Of a stretch of DNA of 64,000 bases, positions 33,546 through 41,505 are shown piece by piece (the first letter of the stretch is position 1; each line of letters starts with the position of its first letter). The DNA lies in assembly GCA_963766295.1 (NCBI GenBank), contig CAVXYW010000002.1:186001-250000 (forward strand), read 5' to 3'. The translations under genes and the position numbers were made by a program. The notes under the pieces were generated by a model, which saw nothing but the letters and a program-made list of their open reading frames with translations, ran no database searches and was not told the DNA's origin. The stretch is from JBBDRJ01 sp963766295 (GTDB lineage: Bacteria; Actinomycetota; JAICYB01).

Positions 33546-34589
33546 CGGACGGCAACGGACAAGGCAACGGTCACGGCGTAGAAGTCCAGCTGACAAAGAA
33601 GGACTTCGAGTCGGATCAGGACGTCCGGTGGTGCCCGGGCTGCGGCGACTACGCGATCCTCGCCACGGTTCAGAGCTTCATGCCCGAGCTGGCGATCGAT
33701 CGCGTCGAACATCGTGTTCATCTCCGGCATCGGTTGCGCCGCTCGTTTCCCCTATTACATGGAAACGTACGGTTTCCATTCGATCCACGGGCGCGCGCCG
33801 GCGCTGGCCAGCGGGCTGGCCGTGGCTCGCCCCGAGTTGGACGTGTGGGTGGTCACGGGAGACGGCGATGCACTTTCGATCGGAGGGAACCACCTCATCC
33901 ACTCCATGCGGCGCAACGTGAACATGACCGTGCTGATGTTCAACAACCAGATCTACGGTCTGACGAAGGGCCAGTACTCGCCGACGTCCGAGATCGGCAA
34001 GGTCACCAAGTCGACGCCGTTTGGATCGACGGATTACCCCTTCAACCCCGTATCGCTGGCTCTGGGGGCCGAATGCACGTTCGTCGCTCGCACGATCGAC
34101 AACGACCGCAAGCACCTGACCGACATCCTGCGCAAGGCGGTGGCGCACCGCGGGACGAAGTTCATCGAGATCTACCAGAACTGCAACATCTTCAACGACG
34201 GAGCGTTCGACGCTGTACGCGATGTGCGCTCTGGACGTGGGAACCGCATCTACCTAGAGCACGCAAAGCCCATCCGTTTCGGCGCGAACGAGGACAAAGG
34301 AGTCGTGACCACTGGAGACGGAACACTCCGGATCGTGGACGTCGAGGAAGTAGGGGAGGAGCGGTTGCTCGTCCACGACGAGACGGCGTTGGACGCAACC
34401 CGCGCCTTCGCGCTCTCGCGACTAGCGCACACACCGACGGGCCCGACGCCGATAGGTGTTTTCCGGTCGGTGGAGCGTCCGGTCTACGAAGACCTGGTTT
34501 CGCAGCAGATCGACACGGCACGCGGACGATCGGGCGCGGGCGACCTGGATGCGTTGCTACACAGCGGCGAGACCTGGACCGTTAGCTAG
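33542..34589 (+). CDS. korB: 2-oxoacid:ferredoxin oxidoreductase beta, one frameshift
   Basis: The thiamine-diphosphate and Fe-S-binding subunit, about 348 residues after removing one extra base near 33707. The N-terminal part has RWCPGCGDYAILATVQSF. After the shift come VFISGIGCAARFPYYMETYG, GDGDALSIGGNHLIHSM (the TPP motif) and NNQIYGLTKGQYSPTSEIG, all typical of KorB/PorB. A later cysteine in IYQNCNIFND fits cluster binding. The ATG at 33542 overlaps the korA stop. The extra base lies between AIDRV and NIVFISG. It works as an (alpha-beta)2 complex with KorA in the TCA cycle. A pyruvate-specific enzyme cannot be excluded by eye. Confidence 0.9.
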
Positions 34590-34598
34590 GTCTGACCT

Positions 34599-34988
34599 TC
34601 AGTCGCCGAATCCCGGTAGTCGCGGCGCCCTCGCACGATCTCTGCCGATGCTTCCCGGAAACTGCGGCGCGTTGGGGTCGACCGCCGCCGATGGTGCGGG
34701 CGGCGCACCTTCGGGAAGGCAGAATCCGGCTCTTTCGTCCATCTTCGCGCTCTCGACACACGGCAACGGTGTGTGATCGATGAACCTGCATTGTCCCGAG
34801 TCCGGGTCGCACGTTTCGTCGATGCCGCACACAACGCATTCGCGAGGGCCGGGTGTGGGGATAGCCGTCGCTTCGGCTGCGGGCTGACCGGTACCGGGGT
34901 CGGGCGTGACGGCGAACACGAGCAACAAGGCAACGAACACGAGCCCAAGCATGAAGGGGATGCGATAAGTGCGCGCCCAGTTGGACAC
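34599..34988 (-). CDS. Cys-rich single-pass membrane protein
   Basis: A 129-residue protein with an N-terminal signal-anchor (about 10-28, IPFMLGLVFVALLLVFAV) and a short extracellular part. Seven cysteines lie outside the membrane helix, in PRECVVCGIDETC, SGQCRFIDHTPLPC and GFCLPEG, spaced like a small disulfide-bonded knot. The C-terminus is Pro/Ala-rich. I do not recognise a family. It lies 9 bases downstream of the SufR-like regulator on the same strand and converges on korB. Metal or redox sensing at the cell surface would be a guess. Confidence 0.6.
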   Translation of the reverse strand: MSNWARTYRIPFMLGLVFVALLLVFAVTPDPGTGQPAAEATAIPTPGPRECVVCGIDETCDPDSGQCRFIDHTPLPCVESAKMDERAGFCLPEGAPPAPSAAVDPNAPQFPGSIGRDRARAPRLPGFGD

Positions 34989-34997
34989 GTTGTCGTC

Positions 34998-35720
34998 CTA
35001 TCTGCGTCTAGGTTTCGGGACGACTTCCCGAACGCACACGTCCTGACCGGCGGCGATCGAGGTGTGTCCCTTGACCTGCCGAGGTGCGCAACCGAAACCT
35101 TCGAGGACGCCGGAGATGATCGCGCGGTCGAGTCTGCACACCTCGCCGGCAGGCGCTTCCATCGCAACCCAACCGAAAGGGCAGTTCTCTGTGGTGATCC
35201 ACATCTTTCCGTCCGGATCGGTTTCGACATTGGGACGGAAGCCCAAACCGTCCAAGACGGTGCGCACACCGTCTGTGGCGTCGACGTCGGGCTGGTCGGC
35301 TTTGACCCCGTCGGCGAGCTGACGTCCGAAGCGAGCTCCTACGGTCTCGAGCTCGTCGCCGCGAGTGAGGGCTTGCAAAAGAAGATGAGCGAGAAGGTCG
35401 TAGTGGCGCTCGGGAACGGAAAAGGAAGCTTCGACCCCCGTAGCCGAGTACAGCTTTGATGGGCGGCCGGCTCCCGGGCCCTGGCGGCCGTTCACGCGCT
35501 TGAACTCCGCCCGCAGGAAACCGGCCTCAAGCAGGCGGTCCAAATGGTGCTTGGCGGCGTTGCGGTGGATGCCGAACTCGGTGGCGATTTCGTTGACGGT
35601 CACGGGGGCGTGCGCCCTGGTGACGAAGAGATAGACGGCACGGCGGCGCTCGTCGGCCAGTACCTGGGCGTCGGCGGACCTGGGGAGGGTGATCGGCGCC
35701 GGGTCGGTCGTGGAGGCCAC
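34998..35720 (-). CDS. SufR-like HTH transcriptional regulator
   Basis: A 240-residue regulator. Residues 20-95 form a winged helix (DERRRAVYLFVTRAHAPVTV, AAKHHLDRLLEAGFLRAEF, GRPSKLYSAT). The C-terminal domain carries four cysteines in the contexts ENCPFGW, GEVCRLD, GFGCAPR and DVCVREV, resembling the Fe-S ligand set of SufR/Rv1460-type repressors, although spacings (14, 15 and 17 residues) differ slightly from the cyanobacterial pattern. It may sense iron-sulfur status or redox. No suf genes are in the window. The GTG start is at 35720. The divergent WhiB gene, also an Fe-S protein, is 233 bases away and could be a target. Confidence 0.8.
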   Translation of the reverse strand: MASTTDPAPITLPRSADAQVLADERRRAVYLFVTRAHAPVTVNEIATEFGIHRNAAKHHLDRLLEAGFLRAEFKRVNGRQGPGAGRPSKLYSATGVEASFSVPERHYDLLAHLLLQALTRGDELETVGARFGRQLADGVKADQPDVDATDGVRTVLDGLGFRPNVETDPDGKMWITTENCPFGWVAMEAPAGEVCRLDRAIISGVLEGFGCAPRQVKGHTSIAAGQDVCVREVVPKPRRR

Positions 35721-35783
35721 TTCGAAGGGCAGTCTACCGGCGGTGCCTGCGGGGTGTAAATCAAACCGCCATTGGCTCTAGAT

Positions 35784-35953
35784 TTGCCAAACGTCGTACC
35801 CTGGTTACAGAACCACCGGCGCCCAGGACTCGCGAGCGATGCGTAAAGCGCGAGGGAGCCGCCCCCCCGACAGGCCATCGAGGGGTTTTGCTTCCCCTGG
35901 GTTCTGCCGATAAGTAGTGGGGGACCGCCTGTGGCGGGCCCGAGAGGAGAGAA
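35784..35953 (+). promoter_or_regulatory. Promoter and structured leader of the first whiB gene
   Basis: A possible promoter (TTGCCA at 35784-35789, 16-base spacer, TACAGA at 35806-35811) is followed by about 140 bases before the ATG at 35954. The leader contains three inverted repeats: CTCGCG/CGCGAG (35829-35834 with 35849-35854), AGGGG/CCCCT (35881-35885 with 35894-35898), and a GC-rich hairpin at 35921-35941 with stem segments CCGCC/GGCGG. The last hairpin ends four bases before the AGGAG ribosome site. It does not match a riboswitch class I can name. Confidence 0.5.
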
Positions 35954-36274
35954 ATGGCGATGCGGACGAGCTCACTGGCCCGGTTGTTCAACACCGAGGC
36001 CGAGAACGACTGGCGGCAGGACGCCGCCTGCCGGGGCATGGACCCGGAGTACTTCTTCTCGTCCGAGGAGATCGCCGACAAGCGTGAGCGCGCCGAGCGC
36101 GAAGCGGGAGCCAAGGCCGTGTGCGCCCGCTGCGAGGTGCGCCAGGAGTGCCTCGGTTACGCAATCGAGGCCGGTGAGCGTTACGGCGTCTGGGGAGGCC
36201 TGAACCCCCAGGAGCGGCGCGCTTACGTCCGATCGACCCTCAGCGACAACAGGTCAACCGAGCAAGTTTCCTAG
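35954..36274 (+). CDS. WhiB-family transcriptional regulator
   Basis: A 106-residue Fe-S regulator confined to Actinomycetota and their phages. The four cluster ligands are Cys26, Cys57, Cys60 and Cys66 (CARCEVRQEC gives the CX2CX5C core). The turn GVWGG follows, then a basic C-terminal stretch (LNPQERRAYVR). These proteins bind a 4Fe-4S cluster and act with the primary sigma factor in developmental, redox or antibiotic responses. The start may be 35954 or the second ATG at 35960. A long, structured leader precedes it and a SufR-like gene diverges. It is followed after 8 bases by a Nudix gene. Confidence 0.95.
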   Translation: MAMRTSSLARLFNTEAENDWRQDAACRGMDPEYFFSSEEIADKRERAEREAGAKAVCARCEVRQECLGYAIEAGERYGVWGGLNPQERRAYVRSTLSDNRSTEQVS

Positions 36275-36281
36275 CCGGCCT

Positions 36282-36863
36282 ATGGTCGGTGGATTCGGCC
36301 CGCATACGATCGACCGGCTTCGCGACGTCCTTCCACATCCGGACGAGCAAGACCCCGACCCCGAGCACCGACGCGCGGCTGCCGTACTGATCCCGTTGTT
36401 CGTCCAAGGTGACGAACTTCGTGTGGTTCTCACCAAGCGCTCGGATCATCTGCGAAGTCATTCCGGCGAGGTTTCGTTCCCGGGAGGCGGACGCGAGCCG
36501 GGTGACGCGACCTTGCTCCAGACCGCGTTGCGTGAGACGCACGAAGAGATCGGACTCCCGCCTGAAGCGGTCGACGTTTTGGGGTCTTTGGAGGACTTGC
36601 CAACATTCGGGTCGAACTATCTGATCCGTCCCTACGTAGGTTTCATCCCATCTTCGATCGAATTCTCGCGCGATCCACGCGAAGTGGAACGTGTGCTCAC
36701 CCCGAAGCTCGACCTGTTCACCGATCCTTCTGTGCGGCGTATCGAGATCAGGCAAAGAGACGGCGTCGAATACCAAGTCCACTTCTTTGACGTGGACGGC
36801 GACAACGTCTGGGGTGCTACGGCGCGGATGCTCGTGAGGTTGATCGAGCTGATCGAGAACTAA
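36282..36863 (+). CDS. Nudix hydrolase, CoA-pyrophosphatase type
   Basis: A 193-residue Nudix enzyme. The box GGGREPGDATLLQTALRETH, then EEIGL fits GX5EX7REUXEEXGU. It is preceded by the UPF0035/CoA motif VVLTKRSDHLRSHSGEVSFP, which distinguishes coenzyme A diphosphatases (NUDT7/8, YeaB-like). It probably cleaves CoA or acyl-CoA to phosphopantetheine and adenosine bisphosphate. It begins 8 bases after the whiB stop and ends within the convergent cytX gene (47-base overlap). The start may be GTG or ATG within the first codons. Confidence 0.9.
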   Translation: MVGGFGPHTIDRLRDVLPHPDEQDPDPEHRRAAAVLIPLFVQGDELRVVLTKRSDHLRSHSGEVSFPGGGREPGDATLLQTALRETHEEIGLPPEAVDVLGSLEDLPTFGSNYLIRPYVGFIPSSIEFSRDPREVERVLTPKLDLFTDPSVRRIEIRQRDGVEYQVHFFDVDGDNVWGATARMLVRLIELIEN

Positions 36864-38253
36864 CGAACGCTTCGGCTCCCTGGATCGCGAAGGCCAAGAC
36901 GAACGAAGCGATCGACGCGCTGAGCCACGGCACTGATGTTGTTGCCGGGAAGGGTGCGCCGAGCATCGTGTCGAACAGCCATTTCATCCCCGACACCCAC
37001 CAGCCAACCGTTCCCGGGTTGAGCCAGTTGTAGACGAGGAATCCGGCAACCCAGGCGACGCATCCCCACATGCGAACGGAACGTTGTGTGCCGTAGATCT
37101 CGTCTGTCGTGTAGCCGCGTCTCACAACGAAGTAATGAGCGGCCAGCACGCCGAAGAGCGGAACGAACACCGCTCCGATCAGTAGCAGGAAGTTCTCGTA
37201 TTGCACGAGTGGCACGAAGACCGCAAGCAGCGTGCACACCGCTCCGATCGCGATGGACAAGGTGCGCTGGCCGACCTTCGGGAAAGCGTTCTGGATCGAA
37301 ACCGAGGCCGAGTAGATGTTCGCGAACGCCTCGTCGGATTCATCTACGGCCAGGATCGCAAGCGCTAGCCCTCCGAGCGGAATTGCGAGCATCGCGTCGA
37401 CGACGAAGCCTGTTGGATCCAACGGATCGGTGGCAGTGTTCGAGAGCACGAGGATGAGCCCGAGGAAGTAGAACCACGCGTGAGCGATGCCGTAGCCAAT
37501 CGCAGTGCCGGCGAATCCAGCGGTCCGCGTGCGGGAGAAGCGCGTGTAGTCCGCAGCCAGAGGGATCCACGAGATCGGCATCGCTATGACGAGGTCGACG
37601 CCCTGCCAGAACGGAAGACTGCCCTTTCCCTTCGCCGATGTGAACGTCGAGAGGGGCACGCTCAGCAAGATGTAAAGCGTGAGATAGATCGTCGAAGCAA
37701 GCACGAGCCAGATCGCGTACCGGCCGATCCAGCGGCGAACTATGACCAATGGTCCGCCCACCGCCATAAGCGTGACGATCACGCCGAAGCCGATGGCCCA
37801 CGCCGGGCGCGCCGAGACACCGAAGGCACGTTCGGTGATGGCCGCAGCCGCCGTCGAGATGATGATCAGCTCGAAAGCGCCCCAGCCGACGTTCTGCAGC
37901 ACGTTGAGGACCGTCGGTGCGAAGGAACCGCGGCGCCCGAGAGACGGCCGATACAAAACCATTGCCGGTGCTCCGGTCGTCGCGCCGATGCGTCCGGCGT
38001 AGCCGAGCATGAGATTGCCGATGATCACGCCGACCACGATCGCCATGGCCGCACGTGCGAATGACATGCCGGGAACGAGGAACGCTGCGACGATCGGCAG
38101 GAGCAGAGAGATCCCAAGGTTTCCCCACAACGCGCCGTTTGAGAACAGGCCGAGCTGTCGCAAGTGCGGCGGTGTCGGTTCGATTCCCCAGGCCGGAACT
38201 TCCAGGAACTTCGGCTTAGTGGTACCGGTCTTGGCCGGGGCTTCTGATGACAT
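36817..38253 (-). CDS. cytX: Hydroxymethylpyrimidine/thiamine-precursor transporter CytX (NCS1 family)
   Basis: A 478-residue, roughly 12-helix permease of the nucleobase-cation-symport-1 family. Family segments are WGNLGISLLLPIVAAFLVPG, IGATTGAPAMVLYRPSLGRR, NVLQNVGWGAFELIIIST and PISWIPLAADYTRF. NCS1 proteins carry cytosine, purines or hydantoins, but this one lies directly behind a TPP riboswitch, which identifies it as the CytX type that imports the thiamine pyrimidine moiety. The ATG at 38253 lies 9 bases after GGGAG, which is part of the riboswitch 3' strand, so thiamine pyrophosphate should block translation. It converges on the Nudix gene. Confidence 0.92.
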   Translation of the reverse strand: MSSEAPAKTGTTKPKFLEVPAWGIEPTPPHLRQLGLFSNGALWGNLGISLLLPIVAAFLVPGMSFARAAMAIVVGVIIGNLMLGYAGRIGATTGAPAMVLYRPSLGRRGSFAPTVLNVLQNVGWGAFELIIISTAAAAITERAFGVSARPAWAIGFGVIVTLMAVGGPLVIVRRWIGRYAIWLVLASTIYLTLYILLSVPLSTFTSAKGKGSLPFWQGVDLVIAMPISWIPLAADYTRFSRTRTAGFAGTAIGYGIAHAWFYFLGLILVLSNTATDPLDPTGFVVDAMLAIPLGGLALAILAVDESDEAFANIYSASVSIQNAFPKVGQRTLSIAIGAVCTLLAVFVPLVQYENFLLLIGAVFVPLFGVLAAHYFVVRRGYTTDEIYGTQRSVRMWGCVAWVAGFLVYNWLNPGTVGWWVSGMKWLFDTMLGAPFPATTSVPWLSASIASFVLAFAIQGAEAFVSSRSARSTSRASAP

Positions 38254-38258
38254 GATGG

Positions 38259-38348
38259 CAAGCTCCCTTCGCCGGTGTTAACCGGATCAGGTTCAAGGGG
38301 TCGGCGGCCCCAGCCGCCCTCTCAGCCCGGTTGTGCCCGAGCTCCCCC
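38259..38348 (-). promoter_or_regulatory. TPP riboswitch (THI element) controlling cytX
   Basis: On the reverse strand the conserved elements follow in order: CTCGGG, GGGCTGAGAGGG (the CUGAGA core), GACCCCTTGAACCTGATC, then CGGTTAACACCGGCGAAGGG. The 5' segment AGCTC pairs with 3' GAGCT to close the P1 stem. The ribosome site GGGAG lies in this 3' strand, 9 bases before the cytX ATG, so ligand binding can mask it directly. No intrinsic terminator is evident between riboswitch and gene, supporting translational control. Confidence 0.96.
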
Positions 38349-38425
38349 GCCAAACTTCTCTTTCGAATCCTAACTACCGCGAACCGAAGCGCGCGGCAGA
38401 AACGCCGCTTTAGCGGAGGACGTTT

Positions 38426-40252
38426 CTATTGTCCCGGACCCGGCGGTGTAGGGATCGGTGTCGGCGAAGCTGCCGGCGGCCCCGGCGACGCCGAAGGGGT
38501 CGGGGAGGCGCTGCCACCCGGGCCGTACTCGATGATCCGCGGCTGCGGCTTGTACCGCGTGAAGAACCGGCGGCGAGTTTCCTTGCCGTTCTGATTGATG
38601 ATCCGAAAGACGGTGATGTCGAACCCATCCCCGCCGCCTTGGGCCACGCGTTCCCGACCGGGCGGGAGGTCGGGGTTGTACTTCCGTTGCTCGCTGAACC
38701 CTTTGGGGTTAGTACGGGGTCCGGCCTCGGCTGTGACGACCTTTCCTTCCTTGTCACCGTAGAAGCTCACCGTGACCGACGTGTTGGAGTAAGCCGTCTT
38801 GATCAAGATCCCGGACTTGGAATTGTTCGTGAAGGCCAGGTCGGGATGCGGATAGGAGACGGTAGCCTCGCGGCCGGCCGGATAGCGCGAGATGTAATAG
38901 GAATGCGCTTTATAGGTGCCTAACTCATAGCCACCGAAAAAGATCGCGTTGAACATGGTGGTCGCGAACTGCGACACCCCTCCGCCTACGTCGTCGCGGA
39001 ACTCTCCGTCGAAGATCATCGGCGCGAGAACGTAGCCCTTGGACTCGGTCCTCTCGCCTACGTGATTGTTCAATGAGAAACGCGTTCCGGGACGGATGAT
39101 CGCGCCGTCAACGCGGTCGGCGATCTTGTGGATGTTGGTCACACGCGGTGCGCAGCACGGGTGGTTCGTCGTGAAGGTCGAAACGAGCTCGTGGATGTTG
39201 AGATCGCGCGCCTCATCGGTCGTGATGTCTGGTTCGACTTCCTTGAAGACCGCGTTCGCGACTCGGTTCTCCGACTTCTTGGCAGCCTCGGCGAGCGCGC
39301 TCGCGGTCTTTGTACTGTCGAATCGGCGTCCCTTCTGACCCGCCACAACGCTGGCGGACCGGCCACTAACGGCGAAGCTTGCGCTTCGCGCCTCTTCCTG
39401 GAACCGAGCCATCTCGGGTCCGATCGAGCCGGCGACGATCTCAGGTGAGAATCGAACCTCGAGCTTCCAGTCCAACCCACTGCGACGCGGAACGGCTTCG
39501 AGCATCCCTGCCACACGGTCGCGCGCCAGGAACAGGCGTGAGCCGTCCGGACCGGTCAGATTGATCCCCGCCTTTGCCCATTCGTTTGCGGTCTCAGCCG
39601 CTTCCCGTGCGTCGTCGATGTCCGTACGTCGGTTCTTCACCGATATCGGCAGCTCCATCGATCGACGCGGCCACGTCTCGAGACCTTCGACGATCTGTCT
39701 CATCGATCCGTCGTGGTCCAGCCGGCGTCCGGGAACCGCGCCCACCGGGACAAGCGTCGCGCCACGCGCCTCGATACCGGCTTCGTGTCCTTCGGTCTCA
39801 ACTTCAGAAGCGAAGTCACTGACCAACTGCTTCGCCGCTTCCTCGTCGAACTTGCTCTCCCAGCCGACGTCCGTCGACGCGAAGAGAGCCCGTACGCGAT
39901 GCCACAAACGAACGAAGAAGTTGCCGCGGCGTCCGACGCCGGCGGCATCCTCCAGCGTCGGCTCGACGCTGGGTTGGAAGCCGATCTCCGCCGGCGCGAC
40001 GGCGAGCCGGTTGGTGTCGGCGAAGGCCTCGACGGGCTGAGAGACGAGCAGCTGGGCGCGCTCGGTCAGCGCAGCGCGAGCCTGATCCTGCGTCGTACCG
40101 CCCAGCTCCAGCGACCCGGCCTGGACGCCCGATCGAACGCGGTTGATCGCCGCGACGCTGTCGGCGGTGTACGAGGACAAGGCCAACGCACACAGAGCGA
40201 GGACCGTCCAGCCTCGCCTGCTCGGACGAAATCTAAGGTTGCCGATCTTCAT
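38426..40252 (-). CDS. VanW-family cell-envelope protein
   Basis: A 608-residue exported protein. A signal-anchor (about 14-34) precedes two PG_binding_4-like modules (for example GVQAGSLELGGTTQDQARAA and GTRRLDHDGSMRQ-type segments). The VanW domain follows (about 385-510), with PGTRFSLNNHVGERTESKGY, DDVGGGVSQFATTMFNAIFF and ISRYPAGREATVSYP. The C-terminus is a Pro/Ser/Ala-rich tail of about 35 residues. VanW proteins occur with peptidoglycan and vancomycin-resistance functions, but their biochemical role is unknown. The gene stands alone, upstream of the cytX riboswitch on the same strand. Confidence 0.88.
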   Translation of the reverse strand: MKIGNLRFRPSRRGWTVLALCALALSSYTADSVAAINRVRSGVQAGSLELGGTTQDQARAALTERAQLLVSQPVEAFADTNRLAVAPAEIGFQPSVEPTLEDAAGVGRRGNFFVRLWHRVRALFASTDVGWESKFDEEAAKQLVSDFASEVETEGHEAGIEARGATLVPVGAVPGRRLDHDGSMRQIVEGLETWPRRSMELPISVKNRRTDIDDAREAAETANEWAKAGINLTGPDGSRLFLARDRVAGMLEAVPRRSGLDWKLEVRFSPEIVAGSIGPEMARFQEEARSASFAVSGRSASVVAGQKGRRFDSTKTASALAEAAKKSENRVANAVFKEVEPDITTDEARDLNIHELVSTFTTNHPCCAPRVTNIHKIADRVDGAIIRPGTRFSLNNHVGERTESKGYVLAPMIFDGEFRDDVGGGVSQFATTMFNAIFFGGYELGTYKAHSYYISRYPAGREATVSYPHPDLAFTNNSKSGILIKTAYSNTSVTVSFYGDKEGKVVTAEAGPRTNPKGFSEQRKYNPDLPPGRERVAQGGGDGFDITVFRIINQNGKETRRRFFTRYKPQPRIIEYGPGGSASPTPSASPGPPAASPTPIPTPPGPGQ

Positions 40253-40384
40253 TTGCGTATATACGCGCGCGCCTCGAGGATTCCTCGCCCACTCGAAGCC
40301 GAAAGGCTAACACCGACCAACGTCGTTCATGGGGCTCTCTTACCGCTACTGCCTGCGGTTTGGCGAACGGTCTCGTTCGAATCC

Positions 40385-41368
40385 TTACTCCGAGAGCAGG
40401 GATTCGGGTCCGACATCGGTCGCGTAGCCGATGGTCCGCTTGATGATCGAAGACAGGTCGTGTTGTGGCGTCCAACCCAGCAGCTCTCGGATCTTCCGCG
40501 TGTTCGGAACGCGGCGCGGTATGTCCTCGAACGTGCTGCCGTAGACCTCGTTGAAGTCGATGAGCCGGACCTGCGACGGTGAACCAGTCGCTTCGATGAT
40601 GCGATCTGCGAGATCGCGCACCGAGGTCTCCTCTTCAGAGCCGACGTTAAACGCGTCACCGACGGCGCGATCTTCGTCCAGCAAACCGATCACAGCACGC
40701 ACGACGTCTTCGACATCACAGAAGCACCGCGTCTGCGAACCGTCGCCGTAGATGGTGAGCTGCTGACCGAGGAGAGCCTGCGCGACGAAACGTGGGAGCA
40801 CCCCTCCGTAGGCGCCGGTCTGCCTTGGACCGACGGTATTGAAGAACCGCGCGATTACCGTGGGGAGCTTGTGTTCGCGCCAGTAGCCAAGTGCCAAATG
40901 TTCATCGATCGCTTTGCCGGCGGCATACGACCACCGCTCGACAGTCGTCGGTCCAAGGATACGGTCGGAGGTTTCGTCCATCGTTTCAGTCGTGCGTCCG
41001 TAGATCTCGGACGTTGATGCAACGAAGACCTTCTTACCGTGGCGGTGCGCCGCCTCGAAGACGATCTCCGTGCCCCTGACGTTCGTGCGCATCGAATGCA
41101 AGGGCTGGTCGACGATGAGCTTTACGCCGACCGCTGCCGCCAAGTGGACGACCACGTCGCAACTCTCGGTGAGCTCGTCGACCAGTTGATCGTCGAGGAT
41201 GCTGCCGAGAACAAACTTGAAGTCTGTCTCCCTTTTCACCGCGTCGACGTTGTGGACGTTGCCGGTGGCCAGATTGTCGAGAGCGATAACGCCGTCGCCT
41301 CGCTGTAGCAACGCTTCGCTCACATAGCTGCCAACGAAGCCCGCACCGCCGGTCACCAGATAACGCAT
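40385..41368 (-). CDS. NAD-dependent nucleotide-sugar epimerase/dehydratase
   Basis: A 327-residue extended SDR. It has MRYLVTGGAGFVGSYVSEAL (NAD-binding GxxGxxG), the serine strand FVASTSEIYG, the catalytic SYAAGKAIDE (YxxxK) and RFFNTVGPRQTGAYGGVLPR. It resembles UDP-glucose/UDP-glucuronate epimerase or decarboxylase enzymes that make activated sugars for surface glycans. The ATG at 41368 starts exactly at the Rossmann strand; the ribosome site is weak. It may supply the glycan locus that begins near 44 kb. The exact substrate is open. Confidence 0.87.
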   Translation of the reverse strand: MRYLVTGGAGFVGSYVSEALLQRGDGVIALDNLATGNVHNVDAVKRETDFKFVLGSILDDQLVDELTESCDVVVHLAAAVGVKLIVDQPLHSMRTNVRGTEIVFEAAHRHGKKVFVASTSEIYGRTTETMDETSDRILGPTTVERWSYAAGKAIDEHLALGYWREHKLPTVIARFFNTVGPRQTGAYGGVLPRFVAQALLGQQLTIYGDGSQTRCFCDVEDVVRAVIGLLDEDRAVGDAFNVGSEEETSVRDLADRIIEATGSPSQVRLIDFNEVYGSTFEDIPRRVPNTRKIRELLGWTPQHDLSSIIKRTIGYATDVGPESLLSE

Positions 41369-41404
41369 CGCTTGCCAAGGATACGGATGGGTCCAGGAGT
41401 AGTT

Positions 41405-41434
41405 CACTCGGCGTCGGCTGCGCCGACCCGAGTG
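41405..41434. repeat. Long GC-rich inverted repeat in a divergent intergenic region
   Basis: Arms CACTCGG (41405-41411) and GTCGGC (41413-41418) pair with GCCGAC (41422-41427) and CCGAGTG (41428-41434), giving 13 base pairs with one bulged C and a 3-base loop. It lies between the epimerase start (41368) and the sigma gene (41506). No T-tract follows on either strand, so it is not an intrinsic terminator. It may be an operator or a leader hairpin. Confidence 0.7.
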
Positions 41435-41505
41435 GTACTGCCGGATCGCTTTCGCTCCCCGGTACGATTGGCCGAGCCGATGGTCCGGTCGCTTTTAAGA
41501 AATCG

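Noticed and set aside
32147..33730. A 527-residue reverse-strand open frame opposite korA
   Set aside because: It is Arg-rich and motif-free, while the opposite strand carries unmistakable KorA sequence. It is a high-GC antisense shadow.
35784..35953. Cyclic-di-AMP (ydaO-type) riboswitch before whiB
   Set aside because: The conserved blocks of that class could not be matched; only generic hairpins are seen.
39713..40582. A 289-residue forward frame opposite the VanW gene
   Set aside because: Low-complexity Arg/Leu/Asp composition and no domain; the reverse strand encodes a complete VanW protein with a signal anchor.
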